This document shows, piece by piece, positions 16,601 to 25,803 of a DNA stretch of 64,000 nucleotides. Source of the DNA: Emticicia agri (GTDB lineage Bacteria; Bacteroidota; Bacteroidia; Cytophagales; Spirosomataceae); assembly GCF_004168285.1 (NCBI RefSeq), contig NZ_SEWF01000025.1, positions 35,062 to 99,061 of the forward strand, in the 5' to 3' direction. The translations under genes and the position numbers were made by a program. Within the stretch, counting starts at the first letter, position 1; the number at the start of each line of letters is the position of its first letter. The notes beneath the pieces are model-generated. The model saw only the letters and a program-made list of their open reading frames with translations, was not told the origin of the DNA and made no database searches.

Positions 16601-17881
16601 TTATTTCTCCTTATAAATCTTCCCATCTTTCATCACAAGTGCCACATTCATCATAGCTTTGGCATCTTTCAGAGGGTCACCCTCTACAGCTACTATATCA
16701 GCTAACTTACCTTTTTCTACTGAACCCAATTCTGATTTCATGCCTAAAATTTCAGCATTCACAATGGTAGCAGATTTAATGGCTTCCATCATGGGCATAC
16801 CTCCTTCTACCATATACTGAAACTCTTTGGCATTGTATCCATGCGGAAATACGCCTGCATCGGTTCCGAATGCTACTTTTACACCTGCTTTATAGGCTTT
16901 GGCAAAGGTTTCGGCTATTTGTTTAGCGGTTTCAATCGCTTTTGGCACAACCAACGGATGATAGTATCCCGGTACTTTTACCGAATCACCTACGGTTTTT
17001 CCGGCTATGATAGTTGGCACATAATAAGCTCCATGTTTTTTAAAGAGGGCAATAGCCTCGTCGTCCATAAAAGTACCGTGTTCAATAGTGGTTACTCCGG
17101 CTTTAATGGCACGCTTCATACCCTCGGCACCATGCGCATGGGCAGCCACATGAAAACCATAATCTTTGGCTGTTGCTACTATTGCCGAGATTTCGTCTTC
17201 TGTAAATTGTGGACCTTTACCATTTTTCGCAATACTCAATACCCCTCCGGTTGCCGTAATCTTGATACAGTCTGAGCCATCTTTATATCGCTGACGTACG
17301 GCCTGACGGCCTTCTTCCGGGCTATCAACTACGCCATTGGTTACATAATCCGGTACTGTGTAGGTATTACTGATGCCATTGGTTGGGTCGCCGTGACCTC
17401 CGGTAGTAGCAATGGTACGACCAGCCGTAAAAATTCTTGGCCCTACTACCAAGCCCTTGTTAATGGCATTGCGGATAGAAATATTTACCCCACTACCACC
17501 TAAATCTCTTACGGTTGTAAAACCTGCCATGAGCGTAGTAGCGGCATACTTCTGCGATTCAAACGCCACATCAGCCATGTTGCTGCTCATGCGTTTCAAA
17601 TATTGGTCTTTGCTGGTTTCGCTTTCAATATGTACGTGCATATCAATCCAGCCCGGCATTACGGTTCTGGTTTTCATATCCACCACTTTATCGCTTGTCT
17701 GCGCAGGAGTATAGCCATTCTGTACTTCTGTGATACGATTTTTTTCTACAATAATCGTTACCTGCGACTTAGGCGCATTGCTGATACCATCTATCAGGGT
17801 ACCACAATGAATAAGGGTGCGTTGGGAAAATGTTGACGAAGATACCCCCAACAAGAGGGCTAACAGGTAGTTTTTCTTCAT
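16601..17881 (-). CDS. Secreted amidohydrolase (imidazolonepropionase/prolidase-like)
   Basis: 426 aa. Signal peptide MKKNYLLALLLGVSSSTFSQ. Amidohydrolase-superfamily metal site: HVHIES after MPGWIDM, the putative carboxylated Lys in CIKITATGG, HAHG, IEHGTF and the Asp in FGTDAG. This set matches exported amidohydrolases annotated as imidazolonepropionase-like or Xaa-Pro dipeptidase-like enzymes, which cleave cyclic amides or C-terminal dipeptides. The true substrate cannot be read from the sequence. Its start is 36 bp from the terminator of the next upstream gene, so it is probably transcribed alone. Confidence 0.8.
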   Translation of the reverse strand: MKKNYLLALLLGVSSSTFSQRTLIHCGTLIDGISNAPKSQVTIIVEKNRITEVQNGYTPAQTSDKVVDMKTRTVMPGWIDMHVHIESETSKDQYLKRMSSNMADVAFESQKYAATTLMAGFTTVRDLGGSGVNISIRNAINKGLVVGPRIFTAGRTIATTGGHGDPTNGISNTYTVPDYVTNGVVDSPEEGRQAVRQRYKDGSDCIKITATGGVLSIAKNGKGPQFTEDEISAIVATAKDYGFHVAAHAHGAEGMKRAIKAGVTTIEHGTFMDDEAIALFKKHGAYYVPTIIAGKTVGDSVKVPGYYHPLVVPKAIETAKQIAETFAKAYKAGVKVAFGTDAGVFPHGYNAKEFQYMVEGGMPMMEAIKSATIVNAEILGMKSELGSVEKGKLADIVAVEGDPLKDAKAMMNVALVMKDGKIYKEK

Positions 17882-17916
17882 TGATGAGTTTAGTTTAGGT
17901 ATGGTGTAAATATAAA

Positions 17917-17949
17917 TAAAAAAGCCTCTCTGTTACGCAGAGAGGCCTA
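17917..17949 (-). terminator. Terminator of the DUF4920 gene
   Basis: GCCTCTCTG (17924-17932) pairs with CAGAGAGGC (17938-17946); on the minus strand a T-run follows. Confidence 0.8.
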
Positions 17950-17965
17950 AATTTTTATCATATCG

Positions 17966-18421
17966 TTAGTTCTTCGGCACTAATACGCCGTTAGCTACGA
18001 AAGTAAGTTCTGTTTTAGGCTCTGTAATTTTGGCAATTTCTTCTTTGCTTTTACCACCATCTTCGGCATAGTGGCGAAGTTCGTCAACCGAGGTAGTTTT
18101 GGTTTTGGCATTGCCTTCAAATACGACTGTTTTGCCTGCTATATCTTTTGGTACAAAAAAACCATAGTCTTTAAAAGTAACACGCATGGTCTGGCCATCT
18201 GCCAATTTTACTTTCATCCAGCAGCCTTTTACCTGGCATACTGATTCAACTACGCCTGATACTTTGCTTTCAAAGGCAGGTGTTTCTTTGGCTTTCTGAT
18301 TTAGTTCTGTGGCGGCAATAGCACCATTAGCTTCAATTTTTTCGCCGAAACTGTCAAATTTTTGTCCAAACGAAATGTTTGCAATTAATACAATAACAAG
18401 AATTGAAATGAGTTTTTTCAT
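17966..18421 (-). CDS. DUF4920 domain protein, secreted
   Basis: 151 aa from ATG 18421 (signal peptide MKKLISILVIVLIANISFGQ); an upstream in-frame extension is less likely. The motif VCQVKGCWMKVKLADG and the FVPKDIAGK segment identify DUF4920, an OB-fold-like small exported family common in Bacteroidota, possibly metal-binding through the conserved Cys pair and Met. Function unknown. Separate terminator and no operon partners. Confidence 0.75.
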   Translation of the reverse strand: MKKLISILVIVLIANISFGQKFDSFGEKIEANGAIAATELNQKAKETPAFESKVSGVVESVCQVKGCWMKVKLADGQTMRVTFKDYGFFVPKDIAGKTVVFEGNAKTKTTSVDELRHYAEDGGKSKEEIAKITEPKTELTFVANGVLVPKN

Positions 18422-18570
18422 TGTTGAGAATTTTAAGTGATGATAAAATTGATTAAACTTTTTTAAATACATAACTGTCAATCGTAAGATTTTATCAACG
18501 TAACATTTTTAAAAACAGCAAATATGAATATTTATTATATTTTAACTACAAAGTTAAATCAAAAAACTGA

Positions 18571-21500
18571 TTAATCAATAACTGTTACCCAACCTTTGCA
18601 ATTAGAACCTGACGGTGTGCTGAAGATGTAATAATAGGTACCTGATGGAATATCTTTCCCCCAGTCGTTCTGATAATCCTTCGACGCATAAATCAGTTTA
18701 CCATAACGGTTATAAATATCTATGGTTACATCTTTAAAGCCCGTTACGAAGTTATCGTTTTTTCCGTCATTATTGGGGGTTATCACATTCGGCACTTTCC
18801 CTTCATTTTCCGGAATATCAATATTTTTTGTTACAGACAATTCACAGCCAATCTTATTATAGGCTTTAAGTGTAACCTGAAAAGTACCGCCTTTGCTATA
18901 TCGGTAGCTTTGCGGTATCAATCCACTCAAGGTATCAGCATTGCCCATACCCCACTTAAATTCAGCAGCATTCTGGGTTTTGTTTGTGAAAGTCAACTCA
19001 TAAGGCTTTGTACAATCTTGCGTAATAGAATAATCAAAATCAGGTTTGAATGAATCATCAATTTTCACGGTTACGGTTCGGGTTGGTTTACAACCATCAG
19101 GGTATTCACAGGTTACCGTATAAATACTGGTTTGCTTAGGTGTAACTGTAATACTGGTACCCGACGAATTCTGTATACCCGGCCCTGACCATGTAAATTT
19201 GGTACCATATCCGGTAGCCTTTAATTCCACACTCTCCCCTGCGCATATTTCTTTACCACCATTGGCCAGAAAATCGGGCTTATTGTCTTCTACTTTAACG
19301 GTTACTTCCTTATTAACAGTACACCCTTCTTTTTCAATCACTACATTATATTCAGTCGTACTCTGAGGGGTAGCCACCGGATTGGCAATACCTGCATTAT
19401 TTAAACTGGCCGACGGAGACCATGTATATTTTTCGCCACCCTCTGCCATTAACTGAACGGGCGAATTAGGGCACACAAGCGTATCACCACTTGCTTTGGC
19501 TACAAAGCCTTTTACCAAAAAAGTTTTTACCGTAGAATCGGTTACGCGGCAGGTGATTTTATTAAAAATGCGTAATTTAATGGTATAAGTACCCGGTGTA
19601 GTAAAGTTATACAATAACATATCTTTTGTTCGGGTTATTACCTTTTCATTAATCACCCATTCGTAGGTTTTTGCGCCTTTACTCAGGTCATAAAAGTTAA
19701 TTTTGGCAGGCGCACATACTTCGGTTATCAGGCGGTTGGCTTCATTCTTGATTTCGAAATCGGCTTTCAAAGCATCAATTTCAAATTTAAAAGCAGCCAT
19801 GTTACAGTTGGTACTCTGGTGTTTAGGTTGCCAGGCGTTTTTTATAGGAAAAGTAGCAATCTGGTCTTCTCCTCTCGATAAACAAGCACAGGCACTATGG
19901 TAAATGTAGCCATGCTTATCAAATCGGCAGGTACCTCCGTCCACATGGTCGCCTACTTCTCCTGATGCGTCTTTAGGCGCAGCAGAACCAAAAAAAGTAG
20001 CATAGAGTAATGACTTAGCGTTTTTCTCTAAAATCATCAGATAAAAATTACTGCCTGTTGTAGTAGCCTGATAGGCATCTTGCGTAACAGGCAACCCGGT
20101 AGTAGTACTAAAGCGGTTAAGATTTTTGGTAGCCGACGAATTTACCTTACCTCCCCAACCTGCCAGATAAATATTACCACAATCGTTTACCAGAAAAGCG
20201 GTAGGTACAATATCAATACGACCTCTGCCTCGGCTTGCACCTACAACCGTAGAAAAAATAGTTTTTGACAGGTTCTTATCCAAACAATGAACAAATTGGC
20301 CGCTATTGGCATTACTATACACATCGCCCGATACCGGATAATCGCCCTGGGTAAGGCCAAAGACATACACATTATCTTCAGTGTCTATTTCTAAAAAGAA
20401 GTTGGCGTCTGCCTCCTCTGTACCCATATAAGTCAATTGCTCCTTCACACCCGAAGCACTGAATTTAGCAATGAATCCATCACCACTCCCCGAATAGGTT
20501 TTACCGTGCACGCCTGAAGTAGTAGAGAGGTTTGCACTAAAGGTTTGTCCGCATACATATACTTTCCCGGCATCATCAACTTTTATTCCGTATGCTCCCT
20601 CAAAATTATTCCCTCCCAGATAAGTACTCCATAAAAGTTGTGAACAGGTAGGGTTTAGTTTACAGATTACCGCATCATACCCTGCACCTTTGGTTGGCTG
20701 ACTTGCTTTTACCACCGGAAAATCGGTTGAGGCAGTGATAGAGGCAAAGTAAATATTATCGTCTTTGTCAACCACTACTTCACCGCGAAACTCATCGCCA
20801 TAATTTTTGATAATCAGCGCACGGGTATCGTTAAAACCATCGTTAGCCCTACCGCCTATATAAGTACTGCCTACCAATTTTTTGCCATCGGTGCTTAGTA
20901 CTGCCACAAAAATATCACTGCCCCGTTCAAAACCTATCCCTGTAAAATTGGGGTCTTCGTCAGCTGTCGATACCGAACCATACACGCCAAAAAGGCTTCC
21001 GCCTGCGTGCCTGTTCTGGTAAGAAGCATTCGTAGTCGGAAAATTGCTTGAAGCCGTGGTTCCAAAAATAACCAGTTCACCTTTAGAGTTGGCAATCAGG
21101 CTATGAGGCACGTCAGAAGCGTCGCCTCCTAAATAAGTAGCATAGATTAACTGCGAACCAGTTCCCGCAAATTTCATAATCACTACATCTGTAATGCCAT
21201 AGCCCTTCACATTGTTCATGCCGTTAGGCATACTGCCCGGGTCGGCATTTACCTGAAAAGCTCCATTGGTAACCGGAAATTCGCCACCAAAAACAGACCC
21301 CCCTGCAAACAGATTTCCATCGGCATCGTAGGTAGCTGTTTGTGCCCAGTTGTCTGACTTTGAGCCTGAGTAGGTCGAAAAAACCAATTCGGGGTCTATG
21401 GTAAGCGGTTGAGATGATTCATAATTTTCGGGGAACTCAAATTGTACTTCATTATTTTTTAGTCTGAATCCCGACTGGACGTCTCGGGTTTTACCTCCTA

Positions 21501-22125
21501 TTACCTGAAATGAATAAGGCTCAAACTCGGTTACAGTATTGACCGAGGTACGATAGCTTAATTTTTTATGCTGTATGCTCAGTTCGTCTAAACCCACATA
21601 TTTCATTCTGATTTTAGATACATCAGCCTTTGGTTTGACAATGTATTCATATTTGAGCGATTGGTCGAAGCTGTAGAGTTTAAAATCAATGTCGGGGTAA
21701 ATATCTTTCAGATAAATTTCGTCGTAGGCCGATACATTTCCCCGCCATTTGCTTTGGTCGTTGCCAATAAAGAAGTTATAAACTGTCTCACTTTTACCTG
21801 CTGTTTCAATTTTAGGAGAAGCGTTGGCTTCCTGAAAAGTCATTTCAAAAGCGTGTCCTTTAATAGGTCCAGGGGCTACTCTTGCGCCTTTATCGTCTTT
21901 TATTCCACCACCATGTAAAGCTGCCAGTGCTTTGGTATCAAAAAAAACGTATTGTAAGCCTGTACGTTTTACCAATAAATATCCGCCCGGAATCTCTGCC
22001 TTAAAAAGTACTGATGCCTCCCATTGTCCTTCATTACGAATAAACTTGACTGATTTATCAGGGGCGGCATTTGACTCAGCAACTGCTACAATGAAGAAAC
22101 AAAAAAAGTAAAAATATTTCATCAC
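18571..22125 (-). CDS. Large SBBP/PKD-repeat protein with T9SS type B sorting domain
   Basis: 1184 aa. Signal peptide MMKYFYFFCFFIVAVAES. Residues about 25-230 form the N-terminal domain typical of these proteins (VKFIRNEGQWE opening). Residues about 240-770 are SBBP beta-propeller units, recognisable by recurring LVGSTYIGG, LLWSTYLGG and YATYLGGD strands. Then come PKD/Ig-like domains with paired Cys. The last 80 residues (VPNVITPNNDGKNDNF ... IDIYNRYGKLIY ... GTYYYIF) are the gliding-motility-associated C-terminal, T9SS type B signal. It is probably exported by the type IX system and kept at or released from the cell surface. Role likely adhesion or substrate binding. Confidence 0.85.
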   Translation of the reverse strand: MMKYFYFFCFFIVAVAESNAAPDKSVKFIRNEGQWEASVLFKAEIPGGYLLVKRTGLQYVFFDTKALAALHGGGIKDDKGARVAPGPIKGHAFEMTFQEANASPKIETAGKSETVYNFFIGNDQSKWRGNVSAYDEIYLKDIYPDIDFKLYSFDQSLKYEYIVKPKADVSKIRMKYVGLDELSIQHKKLSYRTSVNTVTEFEPYSFQVIGGKTRDVQSGFRLKNNEVQFEFPENYESSQPLTIDPELVFSTYSGSKSDNWAQTATYDADGNLFAGGSVFGGEFPVTNGAFQVNADPGSMPNGMNNVKGYGITDVVIMKFAGTGSQLIYATYLGGDASDVPHSLIANSKGELVIFGTTASSNFPTTNASYQNRHAGGSLFGVYGSVSTADEDPNFTGIGFERGSDIFVAVLSTDGKKLVGSTYIGGRANDGFNDTRALIIKNYGDEFRGEVVVDKDDNIYFASITASTDFPVVKASQPTKGAGYDAVICKLNPTCSQLLWSTYLGGNNFEGAYGIKVDDAGKVYVCGQTFSANLSTTSGVHGKTYSGSGDGFIAKFSASGVKEQLTYMGTEEADANFFLEIDTEDNVYVFGLTQGDYPVSGDVYSNANSGQFVHCLDKNLSKTIFSTVVGASRGRGRIDIVPTAFLVNDCGNIYLAGWGGKVNSSATKNLNRFSTTTGLPVTQDAYQATTTGSNFYLMILEKNAKSLLYATFFGSAAPKDASGEVGDHVDGGTCRFDKHGYIYHSACACLSRGEDQIATFPIKNAWQPKHQSTNCNMAAFKFEIDALKADFEIKNEANRLITEVCAPAKINFYDLSKGAKTYEWVINEKVITRTKDMLLYNFTTPGTYTIKLRIFNKITCRVTDSTVKTFLVKGFVAKASGDTLVCPNSPVQLMAEGGEKYTWSPSASLNNAGIANPVATPQSTTEYNVVIEKEGCTVNKEVTVKVEDNKPDFLANGGKEICAGESVELKATGYGTKFTWSGPGIQNSSGTSITVTPKQTSIYTVTCEYPDGCKPTRTVTVKIDDSFKPDFDYSITQDCTKPYELTFTNKTQNAAEFKWGMGNADTLSGLIPQSYRYSKGGTFQVTLKAYNKIGCELSVTKNIDIPENEGKVPNVITPNNDGKNDNFVTGFKDVTIDIYNRYGKLIYASKDYQNDWGKDIPSGTYYYIFSTPSGSNCKGWVTVID

Positions 22126-22349
22126 AATCCGTTTTGATAGCGAGGTTAAAAGTAGGTCAAAATTTGTTTAATGAAGAAGTGGACTTTTTAAGTACAGCAG
22201 ATTTTTTCAGCTAAATTACATTATATTTTTCAGATAACAGCAATATTCACCATTAAAAAATATAACGTAATTCTGAAAGGCAATGCTGTTTTAAAAATCG
22301 TTTTCTACAAAGCTCCAACTGTTAAATCTCCATTCACCTGAATAAAAAC

Positions 22350-23726
22350 CTATAAATGAGGCACTGTAACTTCAAATACGCTTCCTTTTCCTATCTGACT
22401 CTGCACCTCAATTTTCCCCTGATGAATATCAATTATCCGGCGACACACCGACAAGCCTATTCCGTGTCCACGATACCCTGAGGCATTATGCGTACGATAG
22501 AACGGCTCAAAAATTTTACTTAGTTCACTCTCCGGAATCCCTATGCCATTATCTTTTACGGCCACAATACATTGTTTTTCGTTAAATCGTATTTTTACCT
22601 CTGCCTCGTGATCCATAGAGTATTTACAGGCATTATCTAATAAATTGGTAAAAACCGTCAGTAAAAGTGCTTCATTACCATTTACGGTTACCCATTCGTC
22701 ATCATCAGGTATCTCGTCAAAGTCAACAGTAATTTTATAATCAGCATTCAGGCTCATGATTTCTTCCTGCGCCTTAAACAATATCTCGTCAATACGGGTA
22801 GGCTTCAGAGCCATACTATTCTCACGGTTCTCTGATTTTGCCAGTTGCAACAAGCCATTGGTCAATTGTATCAGGCGTTGCGTATCAGTCAATAATGATT
22901 TAAGTACATTTTTATATTCGTCGGTTGTCCGTTCATTCTCTAAAGCAATCTGAATCTCTGATTTAAGGGCAGCTAAAGGTGTACGCAATTCGTGCGAGGC
23001 ATTGGAAACAAAACTTTTCTGGAGTTCAAAAGAAGTTTCCAACCGCTCTAACATTCGATTAAAGTTATTGGCCAGTTGCGCTATCTCATCTTTATTATTA
23101 CCCACATTGAGTTTTTGTTTCAGATTATAAGCGGTTATATTGGTAATCTCCTCATTGATTTCAGCAATAGGCTTGAGTGATTGTCCGGCAAAAATAATCC
23201 CTAAGATAATTGTAAGCGTGATACCTATCACAAAGCTCGTTATCAATGTATCTCTGATATTCTGTAGTTTTTCTTTTCCATAAATATCAGTGGCCTGGGC
23301 TATTACCACATAAGATTTATTGTTTTCATCAGTATATAATGCTCCTGTAGCCTGATTGTCCCAATCACTGGTTTCAACGTATTCCTGTTGCCTTACCCGT
23401 TTCAGGAAAGACGGGTTATAATAAATAGAATCAGCTTCATAGCTGGCGTACACCAATTCATCTTTATCATTAAACATTAACACCTTTTCTACATTCAGCT
23501 TTCCTAAAATAGACTTATTGGCATCACGTAGCTTTCGCTTATCTTTCTCAGTGATTTTTAATTCTTTAAGCAGTTGAGCAGTCAGAAGTCCTCTATCGTG
23601 CAGACGATTATAAAACTCCTTTTTTCTGAAATTTTCGGAAGTATAATAGACAGCTAAAGAGAAAATAATCAGAATACAAGCGATTATTATCGTAAATTGT
23701 ATGGCTATCTTGGTACGTATTTGCAT
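22350..23726 (-). CDS. HAMP sensor histidine kinase
   Basis: 458 aa. Membrane span about 9-28, periplasmic sensor about 29-160, second span about 162-181, HAMP about 182-235, HisKA with phospho-acceptor H245 (SNASHELRTP), N-box LLDNACKYS, and G boxes DNGIGIPE and GHGIGLSV. All catalytic motifs are intact. It is of the EnvZ/CusS class that partners OmpR-type regulators, yet no regulator is adjacent. The nearest unpaired OmpR-type regulator is at 30044. It is divergent from the MBL-fold gene with 80 bp between the starts. Confidence 0.9.
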   Translation of the reverse strand: MQIRTKIAIQFTIIIACILIIFSLAVYYTSENFRKKEFYNRLHDRGLLTAQLLKELKITEKDKRKLRDANKSILGKLNVEKVLMFNDKDELVYASYEADSIYYNPSFLKRVRQQEYVETSDWDNQATGALYTDENNKSYVVIAQATDIYGKEKLQNIRDTLITSFVIGITLTIILGIIFAGQSLKPIAEINEEITNITAYNLKQKLNVGNNKDEIAQLANNFNRMLERLETSFELQKSFVSNASHELRTPLAALKSEIQIALENERTTDEYKNVLKSLLTDTQRLIQLTNGLLQLAKSENRENSMALKPTRIDEILFKAQEEIMSLNADYKITVDFDEIPDDDEWVTVNGNEALLLTVFTNLLDNACKYSMDHEAEVKIRFNEKQCIVAVKDNGIGIPESELSKIFEPFYRTHNASGYRGHGIGLSVCRRIIDIHQGKIEVQSQIGKGSVFEVTVPHL

Positions 23727-23806
23727 ATTTGGGTTTGTATTCGGGTATTTATCACATACCTGACATTCTTACAACGAAGGTTTTCATCTCAAATTTAGTA
23801 AAGAAT

Positions 23807-24640
23807 ATGCAAATTCATGTTATTGACGCAGGACATTTCAGATTAGATGGGGGAGCTATGTTTGGCGTAGTGCCCAAGACCATCTGGCAAAAGCAGATAC
23901 CTGCTGACGAAAACAATTTGTGTAGCTGGAAAATGCGTTGTCTGTTGGTAAATACCGGACAACAACTTATTTTAATTGACAGCGGCATGGGAGATAAACA
24001 GGATGCCAAATGGATGGGCTATTATTACAGACATGGCGACGGAGACCTGATTCAATCGATAAAAAAAGCCGGATACTCTCCCGATGAAATTACTGATGTG
24101 CTTTGTACGCATCTGCATTTCGACCATTGTGGTGGAAGTGTGAAATGGAATACGGCAAAAGATAGACTGGAATTAACATTCCCGAATGCCAAGTACTGGA
24201 CACACTCGGCACATTGGGAGTCGGCCATGCACCCTAACCCACGAGAGAAAGCTACGTTTTTGAAAGAAAACATCTTGCCCATGCAAGAAACAGGTGCTTT
24301 ACATTTTACAGACAAAGAAGAAAAAACCTTTGGCAATGCCATAGAGTTATTATATGCTGACGGCCATACCGAAAAGATGATTATGCCCAAAATAAAACAA
24401 GGAGAAAATACGTATTTATTCATTGCTGACACTATTCCGTCGCACGCGCATGTGCCGATTCCCTATGTGATGGGCTATGACATACGCCCCTTGCAGACCA
24501 TGAGCGAAAAAGAACAACTCTTAAAGCAAGTGGCCGATAATAACTGGACAATCATCTTCGACCATGACCCTGTGCATGATGCGGCGCATATACACCTGAC
24601 TGAAAAAGGATATAGGGTAGCAGATTTGTTTAATTTGTAG
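23807..24640 (+). CDS. MBL-fold metallo-hydrolase
   Basis: 277 aa from ATG 23807 (MQIHVIDAGHF); an open upstream extension is unlikely to be translated. Metallo-beta-lactamase motif HLHFDH at residues 102-107, with further conserved elements DSGMGD, DGHTEKM and a late HVPIPYVMGYD / FDHDP segment. No signal peptide, so cytoplasmic. The layout resembles quorum-quenching lactonase-like or ribonuclease-unrelated MBL hydrolases. Substrate unknown. Followed by a family C repeat. Confidence 0.8.
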   Translation: MQIHVIDAGHFRLDGGAMFGVVPKTIWQKQIPADENNLCSWKMRCLLVNTGQQLILIDSGMGDKQDAKWMGYYYRHGDGDLIQSIKKAGYSPDEITDVLCTHLHFDHCGGSVKWNTAKDRLELTFPNAKYWTHSAHWESAMHPNPREKATFLKENILPMQETGALHFTDKEEKTFGNAIELLYADGHTEKMIMPKIKQGENTYLFIADTIPSHAHVPIPYVMGYDIRPLQTMSEKEQLLKQVADNNWTIIFDHDPVHDAAHIHLTEKGYRVADLFNL

Positions 24641-24676
24641 GTATTTTAAAAGGTATAAGCGTTCTATAGAAAAAAT

Positions 24677-24775
24677 TTACCACAATGTACACAAAGAACA
24701 CGGGGACACCCAGTCGATGTTACACAATTGATTACTTAGTGTAACATTGTAATTTCTCTACACATGGTGGCAAAA
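24677..24775. repeat. Palindromic repeat family C, copy 1
   Basis: Left part CCACAATGTACACAAAG and right part CTCTACACATGGTGGCAAAA are imperfect inverted ends; the centre is a hairpin with ATGTTACAC (24718-24726) and GTGTAACAT (24739-24747). Related copies at 39201 (half) and 49615. It fills the gap between the MBL and patatin genes. Confidence 0.65.
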
Positions 24776-24813
24776 TAAAAGTAGCACATTTTATTTTATA
24801 AATTCTGAACTGC

Positions 24814-25572
24814 ATGAAAATAGGATTAGCACTTTCGGGTGGAGGTAGCCGGGGTTTTGCGCATTTAGGGGTTATCAAAGCATTAGATGAATTAGGTTTA
24901 AAACCGAGCATGATTACAGGTACAAGTGCAGGCTCAATTGTAGGGGCTATGATAGCCGCCGGATATTCTCCTGACTACGCTTTTGAAGCCATTGCTTCTG
25001 CGGGTATTTTCAGTCACTTAAAGTTTGCTTTCAATCGCTTTGGCTTATTTAAGCTCGAAAAGGCCGAAGAATTATTCTTGAAATTTATTCCACATAATTC
25101 ATTTGAAGAACTTAAAATGCCTCTGACAATCTGTGCGACTGACCTTGAAGCCGGAGAACCCGTTTATTTTAATGAGGGCGAATTAGCCAAACCTATTTTA
25201 GCCTCTTGTTGCCTGCCTGGGATATTTGAGCCTATCCGTTATCAAGGCAGAACGCTTATTGATGGAGGTGTAACCGATAATCTGCCAATTGGGCCATTGG
25301 AACAATGCTGTGATTTTATTATCGGGGTAAATGTGATGCCTGTCAATAACAATGCGGCCATTAACTCTGTAAAAGATGTGTTAATGAAAAGCCTTTTTAT
25401 AGCCATCCGAAACAATTCAGGCGACAAATTGAAACGTTGCGATATTGGTATTGAACCTCATGAGATTTACCGTTATAATGGCTTGAATATGTCGAAAGCC
25501 AAAGAAATGTTTCAATTAGGCTATGAAAGCGCCCTGCGTGAGTGTGAAGAGAAACTGTCGAAGATACTATAA
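24814..25572 (+). CDS. Patatin-like phospholipase (RssA/NTE family)
   Basis: 252 aa, cytoplasmic. Oxyanion loop GGGSRG at 9-14, nucleophile elbow GTSAGS at 36-41 and catalytic Asp in DGGVTDNLP near residue 150, giving a complete Ser-Asp dyad. Family members hydrolyse phospholipids or lysophospholipids. The length is that of the RssA type with no extra domains. The family A-like repeat at 25574 begins 1 nt after its stop codon. Confidence 0.88.
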   Translation: MKIGLALSGGGSRGFAHLGVIKALDELGLKPSMITGTSAGSIVGAMIAAGYSPDYAFEAIASAGIFSHLKFAFNRFGLFKLEKAEELFLKFIPHNSFEELKMPLTICATDLEAGEPVYFNEGELAKPILASCCLPGIFEPIRYQGRTLIDGGVTDNLPIGPLEQCCDFIIGVNVMPVNNNAAINSVKDVLMKSLFIAIRNNSGDKLKRCDIGIEPHEIYRYNGLNMSKAKEMFQLGYESALRECEEKLSKIL

Positions 25573-25573
25573 T

Positions 25574-25634
25574 GTATCACGTTTTTTTAAATCGTACTCA
25601 TATCCAATATTGAGCAATGATTTAAAAAAATCAC
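25574..25634. repeat. Degenerate family A repeat
   Basis: Starts GTATCACGTTTTTTTAAATCG and later has ATGATTTAAAAAAATCA; the core of copies 1-3 is missing. It begins at the patatin stop. The rest of the gap to 25803 shows no gene. Confidence 0.4.
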
Positions 25635-25803
25635 CTGGAGGCAGTATATATTATACCACCAAATAATAAAATAAACACCATCACATCAAATCATTTACTA
25701 TTTTTGGCATTAAATTAGATAATTTTTTAAGCGGACAATCGTTTAAAATGGGGATATTGACTTTAGTCGATTCAGACGTATTACCGCAAAAATCTATTCA
25801 GAA